Source: Membranipora membranacea (lineage: Eukaryota > Bryozoa > Gymnolaemata > Cheilostomatida > Membraniporidae). From it: a stretch of DNA of 60,000 nucleotides. Under the pieces are notes generated by a model. The model was not told where the DNA came from. It saw only the letters and a program-made list of their open reading frames with translations, and searched no databases. Shown here in pieces: positions 34,673-48,400 of the stretch. Position numbers and translations under genes: made by a program. The stretch is taken from positions 436,001-496,000 of the forward strand of contig OU612075.1 of NCBI GenBank assembly GCA_914767715.1. The letters run 5' to 3'. Positions within the stretch are counted from its first letter, which is position 1. The number at the start of each line of letters is the position of its first letter.

Positions 34673-37600
34673 ATGGACATGGCTTGGGTTCGTCATATTG
34701 GATACAGGCATCTGGTGTTTGTTGGATCGACTCTGGGTGTGATTTATGTTTGGATAAGCGTTCATTTCTCAGCCAAACCTGTCTTACATCAACATGAATC
34801 TACAACTTCAAGCTCAGGATTCATTGAAAAAATCAGTAATGGTAAGGTATGTATGTACCAATAGTAACCAACTTAATATTAATAGAGTTGCTAGGAATAG
34901 CTTCGCTATATAAAACTCACATGCCTTTTATAGTAATACCCTGTTAAAAACCCAGAATGGGTTATTATCCAGCGGAGCTACATACTTCTTGCTGATGTGA
35001 CACAGAAGCAATTGTGGTATAATGCCCTTCCTGACACCGTCTTATACGTCTGAAATTGAACTCATGTCTTCTTGTATGATAGACCCGCCCCTTAACCACT
35101 GAACTAAGGTCAATGCCTTCACCACACTACGTACTATCTATCTTGTGTCATCTAATAATGTGAGGCTGCACTGCACAATCACATTAAGAAAACAATTTTA
35201 CTGTCTTATCGTAGACGTAATACATGTACATTGAATACATTAGTATGATGTAACGTGCTAGTTTTTTATGATCATTAGGCTACTGACATTCCCATTTTTA
35301 ATCCAGGCGTCAGATAATCCACTGCGAGCTGATTGTAGTCTCCACTTACCTTTCCTTGATGTTCTGGATGATGTTGCTTCCTGTAGAATGAAGCTGCCAC
35401 TGCAGAGCTCCTGTGAAATAACTCTAACTATTCGCTCACAACCCGCCTGAATGTGACAAAAGTGGAGCAGTCAAGTTCTGTGAATTCAGAGATAAGGTTT
35501 GTTTATGGCTATCCAAAGACCAAAGCATGTTATAGTCAGGCAGTTACTTGATAAAGTGAAAACTGCCTGACTATAACATGCTTTGGTCTTTGAGTAGTCT
35601 TTAAACTTTAATTATTTCTGAAGGTGAAAACATGGTATTATATTATACATATTGACATATTGCTACCATATATTCATGTCAATTTCTGTTTCAAATTTGA
35701 TATTGTTCTGTTTGTAATAAACAGAATTTGCCTTCCGTATTCCCCAAAAGACTTGGCCATTGCCCTCGAGAGAAAAACAAGCAAGCTAACTCCGAAAATT
35801 ACGAATACCTAGCACTCTGAAATTCTACCAGCGATTAGAGTTCCATGTGAAGTGATTGATGCGCTGTTGCAAATTTAAACCCAAAGCATGCTATAATTTT
35901 TATAAAACCAGGCAAGTAAATTATATTGTTATGCATTGTTGTGCATTACAAGTTTGATGAGGTATTTTTGTTTTATACAGCTAAATTATTTGGAATTAGC
36001 ATGTTGTTAAGATTTACTGCAGCAAAAACTTCAAAGTTCAAAACCTAGACAGGGCGAAGATCAGACTCAATTGCTTGTGCTATGAACATAGTTAATTAAT
36101 ACTAAGCTTTTAGATCAAGCGTTTGAAAATTAGCAAAGTTAGAACTCAATTTATTCACTTTAGACTTGTCAAAACTAGAGTTGACTCTCATGTTTAAAAT
36201 AATGAAAAAGGAAAAATATAAGTCAAAAATATAGAACAAATACCAAAAATTAGTCAGCTAACATACCTGTGCTGTTTTGTGGCTCAGGGTGAACCGGTTT
36301 AACATGTTTTACCACTCCAGCTTTTATACCAGAAAAATGTTGAGAAAAGCTATTAATTACTTCAAAAAAATGGTTATAAAACATTCTCGAATAATCCAAA
36401 ATCCGCTTTAAAACATGTGTTGTGCGGTGAAAAATTGCAAGCGGATTTTATTCGAGCTGAAAATGCAAGGTACCACTAGGTGCAGATGGTCAAGTAAATC
36501 CATAGAGTTATTTATTAGTATTGTGAAACATGATGATTCGGACATAAAGTTAAACCATACAGGTGACCTCCCTGTTGACTAGAAAGGCGTATTAATTATA
36601 ATTATGCAGCAGATTTATTTTTGCACCGGACAGAGAGAGGTAATCCTCTCGGAAAACCCACAAGTAAGGGCATTTATGGGGTTTGGTAATGGACTTTTCT
36701 GACAAATGGGCATGACAATTGGTAAAAACAAGAACAAAAAACAAGAGCTAGCGAGGAGCAAAGGGTGAAACTTAGGTCACAGAAAAACTTGGAAAAATTA
36801 GCTTGGGGTGAAAATTGTTTCAAATGAATTCTGCTGTCCATGATGTTTACAGTTATGTTTACATGTTTAGTTCTATATTTTCATGGTGAGATGGCGTTTG
36901 GTGGGGCAGGAGTTGTGGGCTACAGACCCATAGGGGGAGCTCTCAAGGTTGATTGTTCCAGCCCCCAACACCCTCGGGTGTTTACCTCTCCTCAATGCCT
37001 GACATTATTGACTACAAAGGTCCATAAGTGCTGTTGTGTTTAATGTTCATCTCCTTCATACAACCTGAAGATTGTGGCCAGTTGCTATCGATATATACAG
37101 CAACACTGTAAAATTAATTTTGTAGGAGCTCACATGTGACCTGTCACTGTGCAATCCAGTACTATTGATATCGGATATCTGGATAAGACTGAGGGCGTAA
37201 TGAAATGGACTGAGAAAGTAGAAGCTGACTCATCGAAATCCCTGAAAGTGTCAGTAGAGCAGGTTATACGAGAAGGTTCGGCCGCAGGATACTTATATCT
37301 CAGGTAAGAAATCATCGGGGCTAGTCAGAAAAACTCTTCGGTTTTTTTTAATTACTGCAAATTTTACTTCATTGCTAGATATTAAATATTATTATCATAA
37401 TTATTCATATTCGATATATGCAGTTGAGCTGTATAGAAATTAATGCCAAATGTACTTTCACTGCTATTAGCAAAGCACATTTGTGTTTGGCAGTTACTTG
37501 TTTGTGGGTTGTTTTGTTGTGAAATAGAATGATGAAAATTTGATCGCTTGGCCTACCTACCTCTGTAAGAATGTATATTATCCTTTCATATCTTTCAACA

Positions 37601-40600
37601 GACAAAGTGTATAGCTTTGGTTACTTGGAGGAAGATCTCTGGTTGCTAGAGAATAAATCAATCCATGTAGCTTGAGTACCTTCAGACGTAAGGTCAATTC
37701 GAAGGTACTCATACTAAATGTGACTAAATCGATCAGATATATACACCCTAATAGTGTTATTTTGATGTCAGTGTGACTGGCGATGTCATACAATGAGCTC
37801 AACTCTAAGTCTCACTATGGCTTTCACTTATTTTAAGATGTTCAGGAACTAAAGATACTCAGTTACTGGTGCTACCTATAGATACAGTAAAGTCAGATAC
37901 TGAACAGTCTAAGGATCACATCAATATCAATGTAATATTCATAGACTCAGTATCTTATTATCACTTTCATCGGACTCTCCCTCAGACTGTGAAGAAGCTA
38001 ACCGATATACGAAAATCACAAGCTAAGGTAACTAGTAATACATGACTTCAGCACAAAATAGATAGTTCAAACGGAATTGAGATCTTCAGCAGATCTTGAT
38101 GTGACATGGATCTTCTGGGTGAAATTTTATATAATGTGTGTGCTGGAGATAAAGTCATCAATAACATATTTTATAAACATAGAGCCTAACCTCACATCTA
38201 CCAACTCTTCTTCAAGTAGAAATAGATATATCAACATAGACTTGTAACCTTTGGTGTATAAAGATACCCATATAGACATTGACATATAAACATAGACATG
38301 CAAATATGACATATCAACCTAGCTATATCAACATGGGCATACATGATCACACACATATATACAGTGGCATTTGGTCAACATAACATGCACATAATGTTAC
38401 CCTCTATGATGTTTTATTTATCAGGTTCTTAGTTATCCCTTATATCAGAGTTTGAAGTCTCGTACTTATGAGAACCTACAAGCTCTATTCAGTGGACAGG
38501 CTGACACAGAGAAGACATTCTCTACACAGGCCATGCCTTATACTGAACTAAAGTTAGAGGCTCTCTATAAACCACTCGAGAAATTAGGTGAGATGTAAAT
38601 AGATAATGGATATACTTAGTGAGCTAGGGCCTCATCACTTTACATATAAGTTAGATGATGTGCCAATTTAGCCTTGTCTGTTGAAGGCACAATTCAGCTA
38701 ATGACTATTGGTACCTTGTACTGAAAAGGAAATAAAGTTCATATTATTATTATTATTATTGTTATTGGTCAACTTGATCAGTAGGGCTATCCTCCCTATA
38801 CAAGCATCTCCAACTTCACCTTTTTCTGATTAATGAGATGTCAAATCATTTTTTAACGCAGTGAGTGGTTCTTTGAGACTTGTGTTTATGCTTATTGCTG
38901 ATGTATTTTTGTAGGCTACTCAAACTTATTCACAGAGGATTTATGTTGGCACTGGGAGTGGGGAATTAGTAAGGACTTACTAGTACATAATAAGTCACTA
39001 TCTAGATCTGAGTACTGGAGTAAACTATGGAGAGCGTTCAGTAAGGCTGGTATAGACTCCTACGGTATATCTCCCTCCAGGTGAGTTTTAGTTGTGATTT
39101 ATATCAAAGCGGAATCGTTATTCAGTTAAATCCCATAGATCCAGTTGCTGGCAGAAATTTGAAATGTTGTTGAGTAAAAATAGCGAGTATTATAACAAAA
39201 ATGTTAATTATCTGTATTTGGGATGTAACATCAATATTTATCTTAACATTAACATTCGGCCATCCAAGATCCAGTTGGGTCAAATCTGTCTTCATTCTGT
39301 GTTGCTCACTGACAAGGACCAGCTTACCAAAAGAGTGAGAAAACAGGCAACATCTGTACATCTTGATATGCTGTAATCCCTCTTCAATCTGCATGCTTGA
39401 AATCTTGAATCAATGTTGAATTTAAAGATAGGGAGATGTTGATACCTTACTGATGATGAAACTTCCTACATGGCATTTACATATTTTGATGCTTCATTGA
39501 AAAAAAAGAGTAGTGCATACTCTTGGCTCTATCCCGGACAAACTCCTCACAGCATGTAGTTGCAATGAAACCAGATTCTTGTTGTTACATCAGCATATAT
39601 TGTTACATCAGCAATTCATTATCACCGTATCCTAATTCCGTACAGTTGTGAGCTACTGGAAGCGAATGGACACCCGGATCCTTTCCATGGTATGATGAAT
39701 GTTTGTTATAATGGAAAGTATCAACATCACTATATCTTCAAACATCTACACATGTATCAAGAAAATCACACCCAGCGCGGTAAGAGGACAAATAAGGGGG
39801 GAGGGGTTCTCCCGTGATTTAGTTTTGCTTAGCAAATACTGTATTTACAGGTGAATGATTGAGTTGAAAGAAAACTTTCTTTGTTTTTGGTGCAATAGCA
39901 GGGTTTATTAATACTGTGAAATGTTACAAGAAGTGTGCACTTACTTCAGGCTGACCTTCAGTTTAACATTTACAAGGTTATTATGCGCTCCGACAGCTTC
40001 AAGTGTGAGTTTGTGATTAGGTTATCAAACTTTCTCTTGTTTGATAACGTTATGTCAATAACATTCACTTGCGGCCATCTGAGCGCTTAGACTAGTTTTC
40101 AAAGGAAAACTAAAAACAAAGCAGAAGGGTTACAAAGTTTTTGTTTTACAAGTCCTATCACAATAAGGTCACTATATGTAACATCTCAGATTTTGATCAC
40201 TGACTATAGCAAGTTTATCCACTGTACTATAGCTAAGTACTGACCCCGCTTTACCATTTGTGTTTCTATCTCTTGCAGGTAAACCATATTCTAGTTTCTT
40301 CTGCTGTAATGTACCTCATGATGAATGGGGGTTGAGAGTTAAGACTCTTGATGCAGAGCTGGCCGCTCACATAGACCAAGCTGCCCGACAGTCCAACACT
40401 TTAACTATACTACTATCTGATCACGGTAACGCCTACGGCGATTTCCCCTTACTAGATCAGGGCAGGGAGGAGACTTATAACCCTGCACTGTTTATGATCG
40501 CTCCGGAGAAAGTTCAACAAATGCTCGGTATGAGTCAGGGAAAAATGATAGTTTATGTTTGTAAAGTTTGTTTAGTATTTGCTTACCAAAATTGATTGAC

Positions 40601-42548
40601 AGGGGAACCCCTCCCCCCCCCCTTATCTGTTTTTGAGGACGACTGAATAATGAGTGCATTCGCTTGCCACGAAAGACTTAGTTTGATGCTGCAATCTAAT
40701 TGTGAAATTTCTAGCTTCTTCTTTCTCATAGTTGTGTCCCAACACAACAGTAACCTGTAAGATCCGGGATGCTGGCTGACGCACCACCCATTTTTTGTCT
40801 TTTGACATCCCACCTGCTTATTTCCTTTGCCTGTCTTGCATGTTGTTTAATAATATTTTGAGACACTTTTATGACATGGACCGAGCATACAGCTAGCCTG
40901 TAAATGATTGCCTCTTATTATAGGTGCGGAAATAATGAGTAACCTCACTGCAAATCAGGCTAGGCTTGTGACAGTGATGGACATACATCACCTACTGATG
41001 TACATATCTACACCGGCTAGCTCGAGAGAAGTGACAGATCACAGAGGGATAATATCACCAATCTCAGCTGAGAGAACGTGCTCTGATCTCCCCCTCTATC
41101 AACCTAATATCTGTGTCTGCCTCGATAAAGGTCAGTTCCATCGCGATAAAGTTTATCCCATTTTCCGGCAAGGGCACTGATGAGTTAATCTAGCTCCAGC
41201 CAATAGCTACCGGTCAATGGGCCTCAGTGATGAGTTAATCTAGCCGCAGCCAATAGCTACCGGTCAATGGGCCTCAGTGATGAGTTAATCTAGCCGCAGC
41301 CAATAGCTACCGGTCAATGGGCCTCAGTGATGCTTCATTATAGAGATGATTTACCCTTGAAGTTTTGGATATCGCACTACCCAGTAGCACTACGCTAAAG
41401 CACTACGTTATCGCACTACGTAATAGCATTACGTTATTGCACTACGCTATCATTACGTTTTCACATTATATTATCATATTACGTTATCACAATAAACTAC
41501 AACATCACTTTATTACGTTCTCATATTACAGCTGAGGCAGGACTGTCACACACAGAGTATAGTATGATAGCAGAGTTTTCTACAGGTTTTCTCACTAACA
41601 GTATGATATCCAGTGTAGGGAGTCTTACTGAGCTTAAGTGTCGAGTTCTGCTACCAACCAGCTACTCACATGCACAGACAACAAGATATTGGGTATGTAT
41701 GGGTATGGTTTGGGTATATATGAGGTATGATTGGGTAGTATAGGAACTTTTAAGGTGTACGAGGTATGTATGGGGTCATATAGTATATAAGATCAAGTAA
41801 GATGCAATTTTCCTACATTTAGAGTTGACCCGCTTCGAACCGCCGGTGTCTCACCAGTTGAATGGGAACACTCTAGTTTTCAACTATCTCAGTTGATTAC
41901 ATCAGTTAATTACATCCAAAAAAAATGGTTAACCTAAGAATGAAGGTATCATAATAATCTCACTGCTTATATTTATAGGATGGTATTTACCTGGTTACAA
42001 TGGATCTTAACTTCGAATCTCCAAAGGCTGGATCATCAGAGACAATATTCATATCAGTATTCTATGAGCCTTCTAGTCACGGAGACAATAAACTTCAACT
42101 GAAGGCGTTCGAGAGACGAACTACTTACAATATATACTGGCAATGTGGTAATGGCGGTAAAATAGAATCTCTCTGCATCTGTGAAAAGGACGCTCAATAC
42201 AAATTTAACAGTGCTCAAAACTGGCTCACTGAAAAAAGAAACTCTCGACTCATAATGGGGAAAGAATCTCACAAAATCGATAACTGTATATATGTCATAC
42301 AAAATGTAATAGATTACAAGACTAGTAGCAGTGTATATATAATTAATATATGTCAGCAAGCTTCATACGATGTCAAGGTCACTATAAACACTCCTATGAT
42401 TGTGTCACATTCCCACTTTCCCGACACAGGGTTTTATATCAAACCTCTCGACATTCAATTTGCTTTTGTTTACAAAACTATCAGCATTCCTACCAATGGC
42501 GTTAAAGAGGTAGGAATCGAAAGGGGTGCACGGGGATTAATCATGTGA
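34673..42548 (+). CDS. DUF229 / alkaline-phosphatase-fold (sulfatase-like) membrane protein
   Basis: Exon 1 (34,673-34,846) encodes a short N-terminus and a hydrophobic signal anchor (HLVFVGSTLGVIYVWISV), predicting a type II membrane protein. Nine later exons join in phase: 37,838-38,027 (INVIFIDSVSYYHFHRTLPQT, with the metal-binding Asp of the fold), 38,425-38,587, 38,915-39,080 (GYSNLFTEDLCWHW), 39,646-39,779, 40,279-40,527 (TLTILLSDHGN, with Asp/His metal ligands), 40,924-41,130 (MDIHHLL; RTCSDLPL...CVC), 41,532-41,692 and 41,979-42,548. These motifs fit Pfam DUF229, a family of unknown substrate. Exons 2 (35,307-35,496) and 3 (37,126-37,303) contain plausible cysteine-rich sequence but need one extra and one missing base respectively to stay open. 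Either the N-terminal model is wrong or the gene is damaged. A poly-A signal AATAAA lies at 42,691, 143 bp after the stop. Confidence 0.82.
35017..35110 (-). mobile_element. tRNA-derived SINE remnant (intron 1 of the DUF229 gene)
   Basis: On the minus strand an A-box-like word TTAGTTCAGTGGTTAAGG (35,107-35,090) is followed at normal spacing by a B-box-like GAGTTCAATTTCA (35,063-35,051). The downstream sequence contains GTGTCAGGAAGGGCAT, a word I associate from memory with RTE-type LINE and SINE tails. The ends and target duplication were not resolved. Confidence 0.6.
35514..35592. repeat. Perfect 32-bp hairpin in an intron of the DUF229 gene
   Basis: Arms 35,514-35,545 and 35,561-35,592 are perfectly complementary with a 15-base loop. 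A partial copy of the arm (CCAAAGCATGCTATAA) recurs near 35,880. It is probably a small foldback element. Confidence 0.9.
41179..41332. repeat. Three tandem 50-bp units in an intron
   Basis: TGAGTTAATCTAGC recurs at 41,181, 41,231 and 41,281. The second and third units are identical and the first differs at two bases. It is followed by a degenerate GCACTACGTTATC-type repeat up to about 41,510. Confidence 0.9.
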
Positions 42549-42690
42549 AGTGACAGGCAAGACCATTGGCTGATCAATGTAATTAGAGGCGGAGAATGGC
42601 CTTGGTCTCCGCCTCTAACAGCCAGTCCACGTTGCATTCTCAAGTGGTCAAGTGTGTTATGTAAGAAATTGTGATTCGCAGACACCCATA

Positions 42691-42696
42691 AATAAA
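42691..42696 (+). terminator. Poly-A signal AATAAA for the DUF229 gene
   Basis: Canonical hexamer 143 bp downstream of the stop codon. Confidence 0.5.
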
Positions 42697-43592
42697 GTTG
42701 AATAGAAGCTATGATATAGCTATTGTTGTGTTGGCTCATCACACTTGGGATTATAGGGTTTAATTACAACGGTCAATTTCAATCTTGACAACGGTATCTA
42801 GGCAACCTCTAAAACCATAAATCATAACGTCAAAATTGACCAATAAGAGCTCGTACATTTTGAAGCGGATGATTTGAAATCATCGGAACTGGGCAATTTC
42901 GTATGACATCAGTCATATTTTCACCACTTTCCAATGCCATTATTGGAATGAAAATTTATTGGGCATGTGTATCACACAATTCCGCATCAGCTTGTCTGAT
43001 TCCCATTAAAAATAATTCACTGCTTCTCCTCTTAATTCCGAAAAAGCAGGAGGAATTTGAATGCTGCTAACCCCATTTGAATTTGATATGGCTGGGTGAT
43101 CGCTTTACATTGACTGGCCCTTATATACCGGTCGAGGCACTTTAAGCTTATGAAACTTTTCTCTTTCAATCTGCTTCCCAGTTGATCCGTTGCAACAAGG
43201 AGTAACTCCTTGGGTTCTTTGAACATAGAGTGGTTGCAAACATTCACTTACGCCTTTGTACATTTCTAGATTTTTTTCCACCTACAAATAAATTATATCA
43301 TACTCAATTTCTTCATTGCAGATGGTTGTAAACTCACAATATTTCTTTAATATACTTTTATATAATCGGTAACTGCAATCTCTCTACAAATTTATGGGTT
43401 AGTTCATGTTTAGTGATAAGTGTCATCAGGTTATCGCTTTGCTCAGTAAGTAGGTCAATGTGAACATTGGTTTCTCCCCAGACATGACCCAATTTTTTTT
43501 GCAGTAATGAAAAGAGAGTATTGAGCCTAAAGACTGTATTGACAACACTTGGTTTTTTAGGAGCCTTTACAGTTATGGGAGTTGTCCATGGT

Positions 43593-43842
43593 AACCTGGT
43601 GATAAGTTAATTGAGTAACAATAAGAAAGAACCACAGTGAGGGACATGGACAAGATTTCATTTATATATTTATAGAGCGCTTGTATAGACAGGGGAGGTT
43701 AAGATATGTCAGATTTCCACCAACATTAAACATCATGGGTCACAAGGTGAGTTGAGATATGCCCCCTGATTAGTAAGAAAATTGAAGCTATACTTTGCAA
43801 AATTGTACAGCTTTATCACTGCCACTGAGTAAGTTAGTTAAT
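43593..43842. repeat. Direct repeat of about 250 bp, unit 1
   Basis: Matches 44,684-44,945. The part from GTCAGATTTCCACCAACATT to CACTGCCACTGAGT is almost identical. No coding frame is shared. Confidence 0.85.
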
Positions 43843-43844
43843 TA

Positions 43845-43890
43845 GCTTCATATTTTCTGATCGGCAATTTGGGGGAAACAAAGCTTGTAT
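43845..43890 (+). pseudogene. Small fragment of the nucleotidyltransferase-TPR gene
   Basis: CTTCATATTTTCTGATCGG and the following GGGGGAAACAAAGCTT match 47,336-47,380 (and 49-91 of copy A) with a few changes. It lies immediately after a 250-bp direct repeat, suggesting that a rearrangement captured a piece of the coding exon. Confidence 0.7.
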
Positions 43891-44683
43891 CTTATCAGTA
43901 TTCTATAACTAGACACGCTGGCGCCGAGCTATTAAACATTGATAAGACTAATGCAGCTAACCAAACACTGTTATCTTCTTATGCCCTTCAACATCATTGC
44001 CTTATCTTATGAGCACCTGTGTTGATATCACCAGACGCTGGTGACAGGGGAGAGGTAAGCATTCCAATGCTAACAGAATACCAGTGAAGACCTCCCAATC
44101 TAACACTGCAGTATGATAACCAGTTGGAGTTAACAGGCATTATCAACAAGCTTTTGGCAATAGATGCAACTACATAATATGAAGGTAAGTGTGTCATTTA
44201 CCTCCATATTCTAAATATACAGTACCTTCCTGTGTACACATCTGTTGTTTCCATAAATGTTTTCACAAAACTAAATACTTACTTTTGTAAGTCTGATTTC
44301 ATTTCACTTCATTACAGTTGCCGATACAGCAGAGCTGACAGGAAGTAAAGAGGCTGCCTCTCAACTTTGGGTGTTTGACACTTGATGTTCACTACTGAAT
44401 CAAAACTTCCTCAACTATTGACATCTACCGGCGGTAATTACATGTACACATTCAAAGCCTACCCAGTTATTGGTCATACACATACACAAATCAACGGCTT
44501 TTCTGTTATACAAATTACGAACCTGCATCATACATCAAACTTTGACAACAGCTGTGACTGATCAGGTAAGATACATTCACTTAATCTCAGAACATGTGTG
44601 AGATTGCAGTAGACTTGTATTTATCTATCTATCTATCTATGGCTACCAAACAAAATATTAAGTGACATATTTATATTTATATT

Positions 44684-44945
44684 TAACCTGGTGGTAATTA
44701 AATCGAGTAACAATGTGAAAAAAACCACTGTCACTGACGCTCACATGAACAAGCTTACATTTATATATTTATAGATTGCTTGTAATAGTATGGAAAGGGG
44801 AGGTTAAGACATGTCAGATTTCCACCAACATTAAACATCATGGGTCACAAGGTGAGTTGAGATATGCCCCCTGATTAGTAAGAAAATCGAAGCTATACTT
44901 TGCAAAATTGTACAGCTTTATCACTGCCACTGAGTTTGTTAGTAA
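44684..44945. repeat. Direct repeat of about 250 bp, unit 2
   Basis: Partner of 43,593-43,842. The left part is more diverged than the right. Confidence 0.85.
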
Positions 44946-45412
44946 TCTATTTTATTTTATCATTAGACAAAATTAAAATAACTACGCCTGTTTTTGCAGA
45001 CAAAATGTCAGTACAATTATGTTTTCAAAAGATACATAGATTGGATGATAGTTAGGTGCTTTTTTGATACACAGGTATAGTGGAAAATTGAAAGAAATTG
45101 ATTACACAACTCTGGTTTGGGCCCAAACACATAAAATTTCTCTCCGAGTTTGATGTGATAATAATATATTAAATGAGTTCATGAATGTTATGCTCTGGTT
45201 CGACTATAGGTGAAAAGGTTGCATTGCCACTGAATAATTTATTCGCCAATGAAGTGGCCGATGCAAGAGTATGGAAAATTTCAAAGCACTAGAAACCTCG
45301 CGGATACAACTGTCCTTTTCACCTCCTCATAAAGCACAATATGACACTTATTTTGTTGTGACCTCAGTTCAAACAGGAGGATACAATATGGTCATATTTG
45401 GTATAATTACAG

Positions 45413-48400
45413 GAAAGAAACGCACGGAGAGCACGGCAGAAGAGGCGTGGAGAGGTAACAACACCATCAGATAGGAGTGTGAGAGAGCTGGAAGCCAAGT
45501 TAAAAGTTATTGAGGTAATTAGACATTAACGAAATTAACAATGTGACCCTTTGTTATACTGCATCTACATCAGGGCTCAGCAGCTGCAGGTATCAAACAA
45601 TATTGTGGGTATTTTTAATATTTGGTGACCTTCAAAATCACCTATATTTTGTTGGTGATGAATATAACAAGATCTCGCAAATTGTGTCACCATTTCCTGT
45701 AAGAGTAAAACTACACAGTGCAAATAAAGTCATCCGACCAAAAATGCTCATATTTCATGCATGAAGATACAGAAGAATAAGAGATGATTGCAAAAGACTT
45801 ACGAATTCATAAAATTTTGACTTTCAGAGGAAGTTTAAGAGAGCATATCACAAGAATGGGAAATATGACCTCATATCACAGGTGCCCCATCTGTCTAAGC
45901 TAGCTGACACTTATACACAGAAGTATAAGATCAGTGGAGACTGGACTGACTGTTTGAAGGTGAGTGTTCTCTCATATATTCCTGGATTCTCTGGCAACCC
46001 ACTCTCACAGCAGTATGAATATTACTAATAAATCGAACTCACAGTTCACAAAGCTGTCTTCAATTACTTCAGAGAAAAATAGAGCCATCTTCAATTTTAA
46101 AACTCTCATCTTCAGAATAACTTCTTCAAAACAATTAGACTGGACAAAAAATTGCTGTTCAAAAATAACCATGAGAACTGAGCCATCAAATTTAATAGTA
46201 AATGAAAGTGATCATTTTTCTCTAGACAAACAATGCACCCGGTGGGGCTCGAACCCGGGACCTTGTGATCCCAAATCAGACGCATGTACGGTAACACTTT
46301 GTTGTAGTTGTCTGAAGTTATCTATACACCTCAACTGAGTAGATAACTTCAAATTGTTGGACTGAATCCCAGTCTACTTGAAACAAGGAGTAACAGGGGA
46401 AAGGAGAAATAACTCCCAAATTCTTTATATGTGTTATAATGGCACTTTTAATATATGTTATAGTTATCGTTAATACTATGGTAGCCTTGGCACAATGGCC
46501 ACCATTTGAAAGTTCCTATAAAAATATGCTCAGCAACACCTACTAAATAAGGAAATCTTCTATTAATCTTTTCTTCAATTTTAAAACGCTCAGTAAAATA
46601 TGTAAAATACGTAAAACACTTTAGTAAAATACATGGTGAGCCCAAATAAATCGTAATATTCATCTCTTATATTATTTTTTGCAAAGCAGATTGTTGACCC
46701 CTACTTCTGGGCATATTTTTATGGTTCAACTAAATTGTGTTAATCACAAAAATTTTAGCTGTTCCTCAAAGATCATGAACAAACATACTAAGCGGTTTGC
46801 AATAACTATATATTATGATAATACTGTATATTTCACAGGCTCACTCACTCTATAACTCAATACACACCAGACGGCCAAGTGAGAAACTATGGATGGAGAA
46901 AGCTTTTGAGCTTCAGAAGCAGTACTGGGGGGATAACTCAACTCTAGATTATGAAAGACACAAATGTTTGACAAACCAACTAAAAGCAAAACTGGATGAC
47001 ATCAGAAACGGATTTAGGAAAGATCTGAAGCAAGCTGAGAAGTCGGTGAGTCAGTTTGAGACGAGCAGTGATGACCAGAACACACAAGAATCATATTATA
47101 AGATAATGAAAAGAATATCACTGGACTGCTCCGAGGCAGTGAGTAACTTTGCTCAAAACATAATAGAAGAGAGTGTGAAAAGTCTTATAATGAACCTTCC
47201 TTGCGCTTTTGAGGCTGTTGCTATCGGCTCAGTAGCTCGTGGGGAAGCAACTCCATATTCAGATCTGGAGTATATTTTCCTCATTGAAAATGATAGCCCA
47301 GATATGGTAAAGTATTTTGAAACTTTGGCTATGTCTTCATATTTTCTGATCGGGAGTTTGGGAGAAACAAAGCTTTCTTATATGGCTATAAAGGAGCTGC
47401 AGGGTTGGTTTGATGACAAGGCTATAAATGGGTTCAAAATTGACGGCCTTGCTGACGGAGCTGGTAACATTCCCACAGGCAATAGCCTGAGTAACCAAAA
47501 CACGTTTATTGTCACACCAAAACAGCTGGCTGAAAGGTACCAGCATATTCTTGACAATCCAAATTCTAAAGAGGCGATAAGAGGTGATCTCACTTCCATG
47601 CTGACTTACACAAAGTCATTATACTCGCACCAAAGCAAACAGAGTGCTCTACAATCAGAACAGAAAAGCCTTCTGCTAGCATTGAATGATCTGATAGCAC
47701 CAATGGTACTTAATCAGGCTAGACAGGATATAAACATGAAAATGCTGCATAGTGATGCAAAGAAATTCAATTTTCTTCCTGATTACGATCTAAGTTCAAA
47801 AGGATTTTGTGTGGATGTAAAAAGGGAGCTCTACAGGTTCCCATCGATACTGCTGCTAGACATATGTATAGTTAGTCAATGCACTAAGCAGTCATCATGG
47901 GCATCTCTAGAAGCACTCTCACAAAGCATTAAAATTTCACCAGATCTTTTCGACACATTGAGGTTGTTACTAGCTATTGCCACATATATACGCCTATCAG
48001 CTTATCTACACCACAATTCTCATGATGACCGGGTGTCTCTGTCACCAATGATAACACAATTAAAAAATGTGTCAAGAATTACTCAGAGCTCAGCACGATG
48101 GTTTTTACCTTGTCATTTGTTTACTCTTATGTGCACCGAAATGATTCCTCTGAAAGATCATTTGGGTAATGAAAATTTTAAGCTTCAGGATCTGATTACT
48201 TTCAAAAGAGAATCAGATCCCTGGTGGATAACAGTCACCACGCTATATTACAGTGGTAATTATGCACAAGCTCTTCGTGAACTCAAACAGAGAAATCCCG
48301 GGATAATTGACAACCCCGTAGAGTCAGCTATCAAGTTAGACTCAGAAGTGAAGCACAACACATACGAAACTCTGCATATAATATCAGAGATTCTTATACA

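Larger units (their letters stand above)
42549..45412. other. Intergenic/upstream region of TPR copy B with direct repeats
   Basis: It contains a direct repeat of about 250 bp (43,593-43,842 and 44,684-44,945) and a fragment of about 45 bp of the TPR gene at 43,845-43,890. The first exon and promoter of TPR copy B should lie here, but I could not identify them. A short (TCTA)n run sits near 44,620. Confidence 0.5.

Noticed and set aside
45188-45300. Possible extra exon of TPR copy B (EKVALPLNNLFANEVADARVW)
   Set aside because: It ends in a stop after 26 codons with no donor linking it in phase to 45,413.
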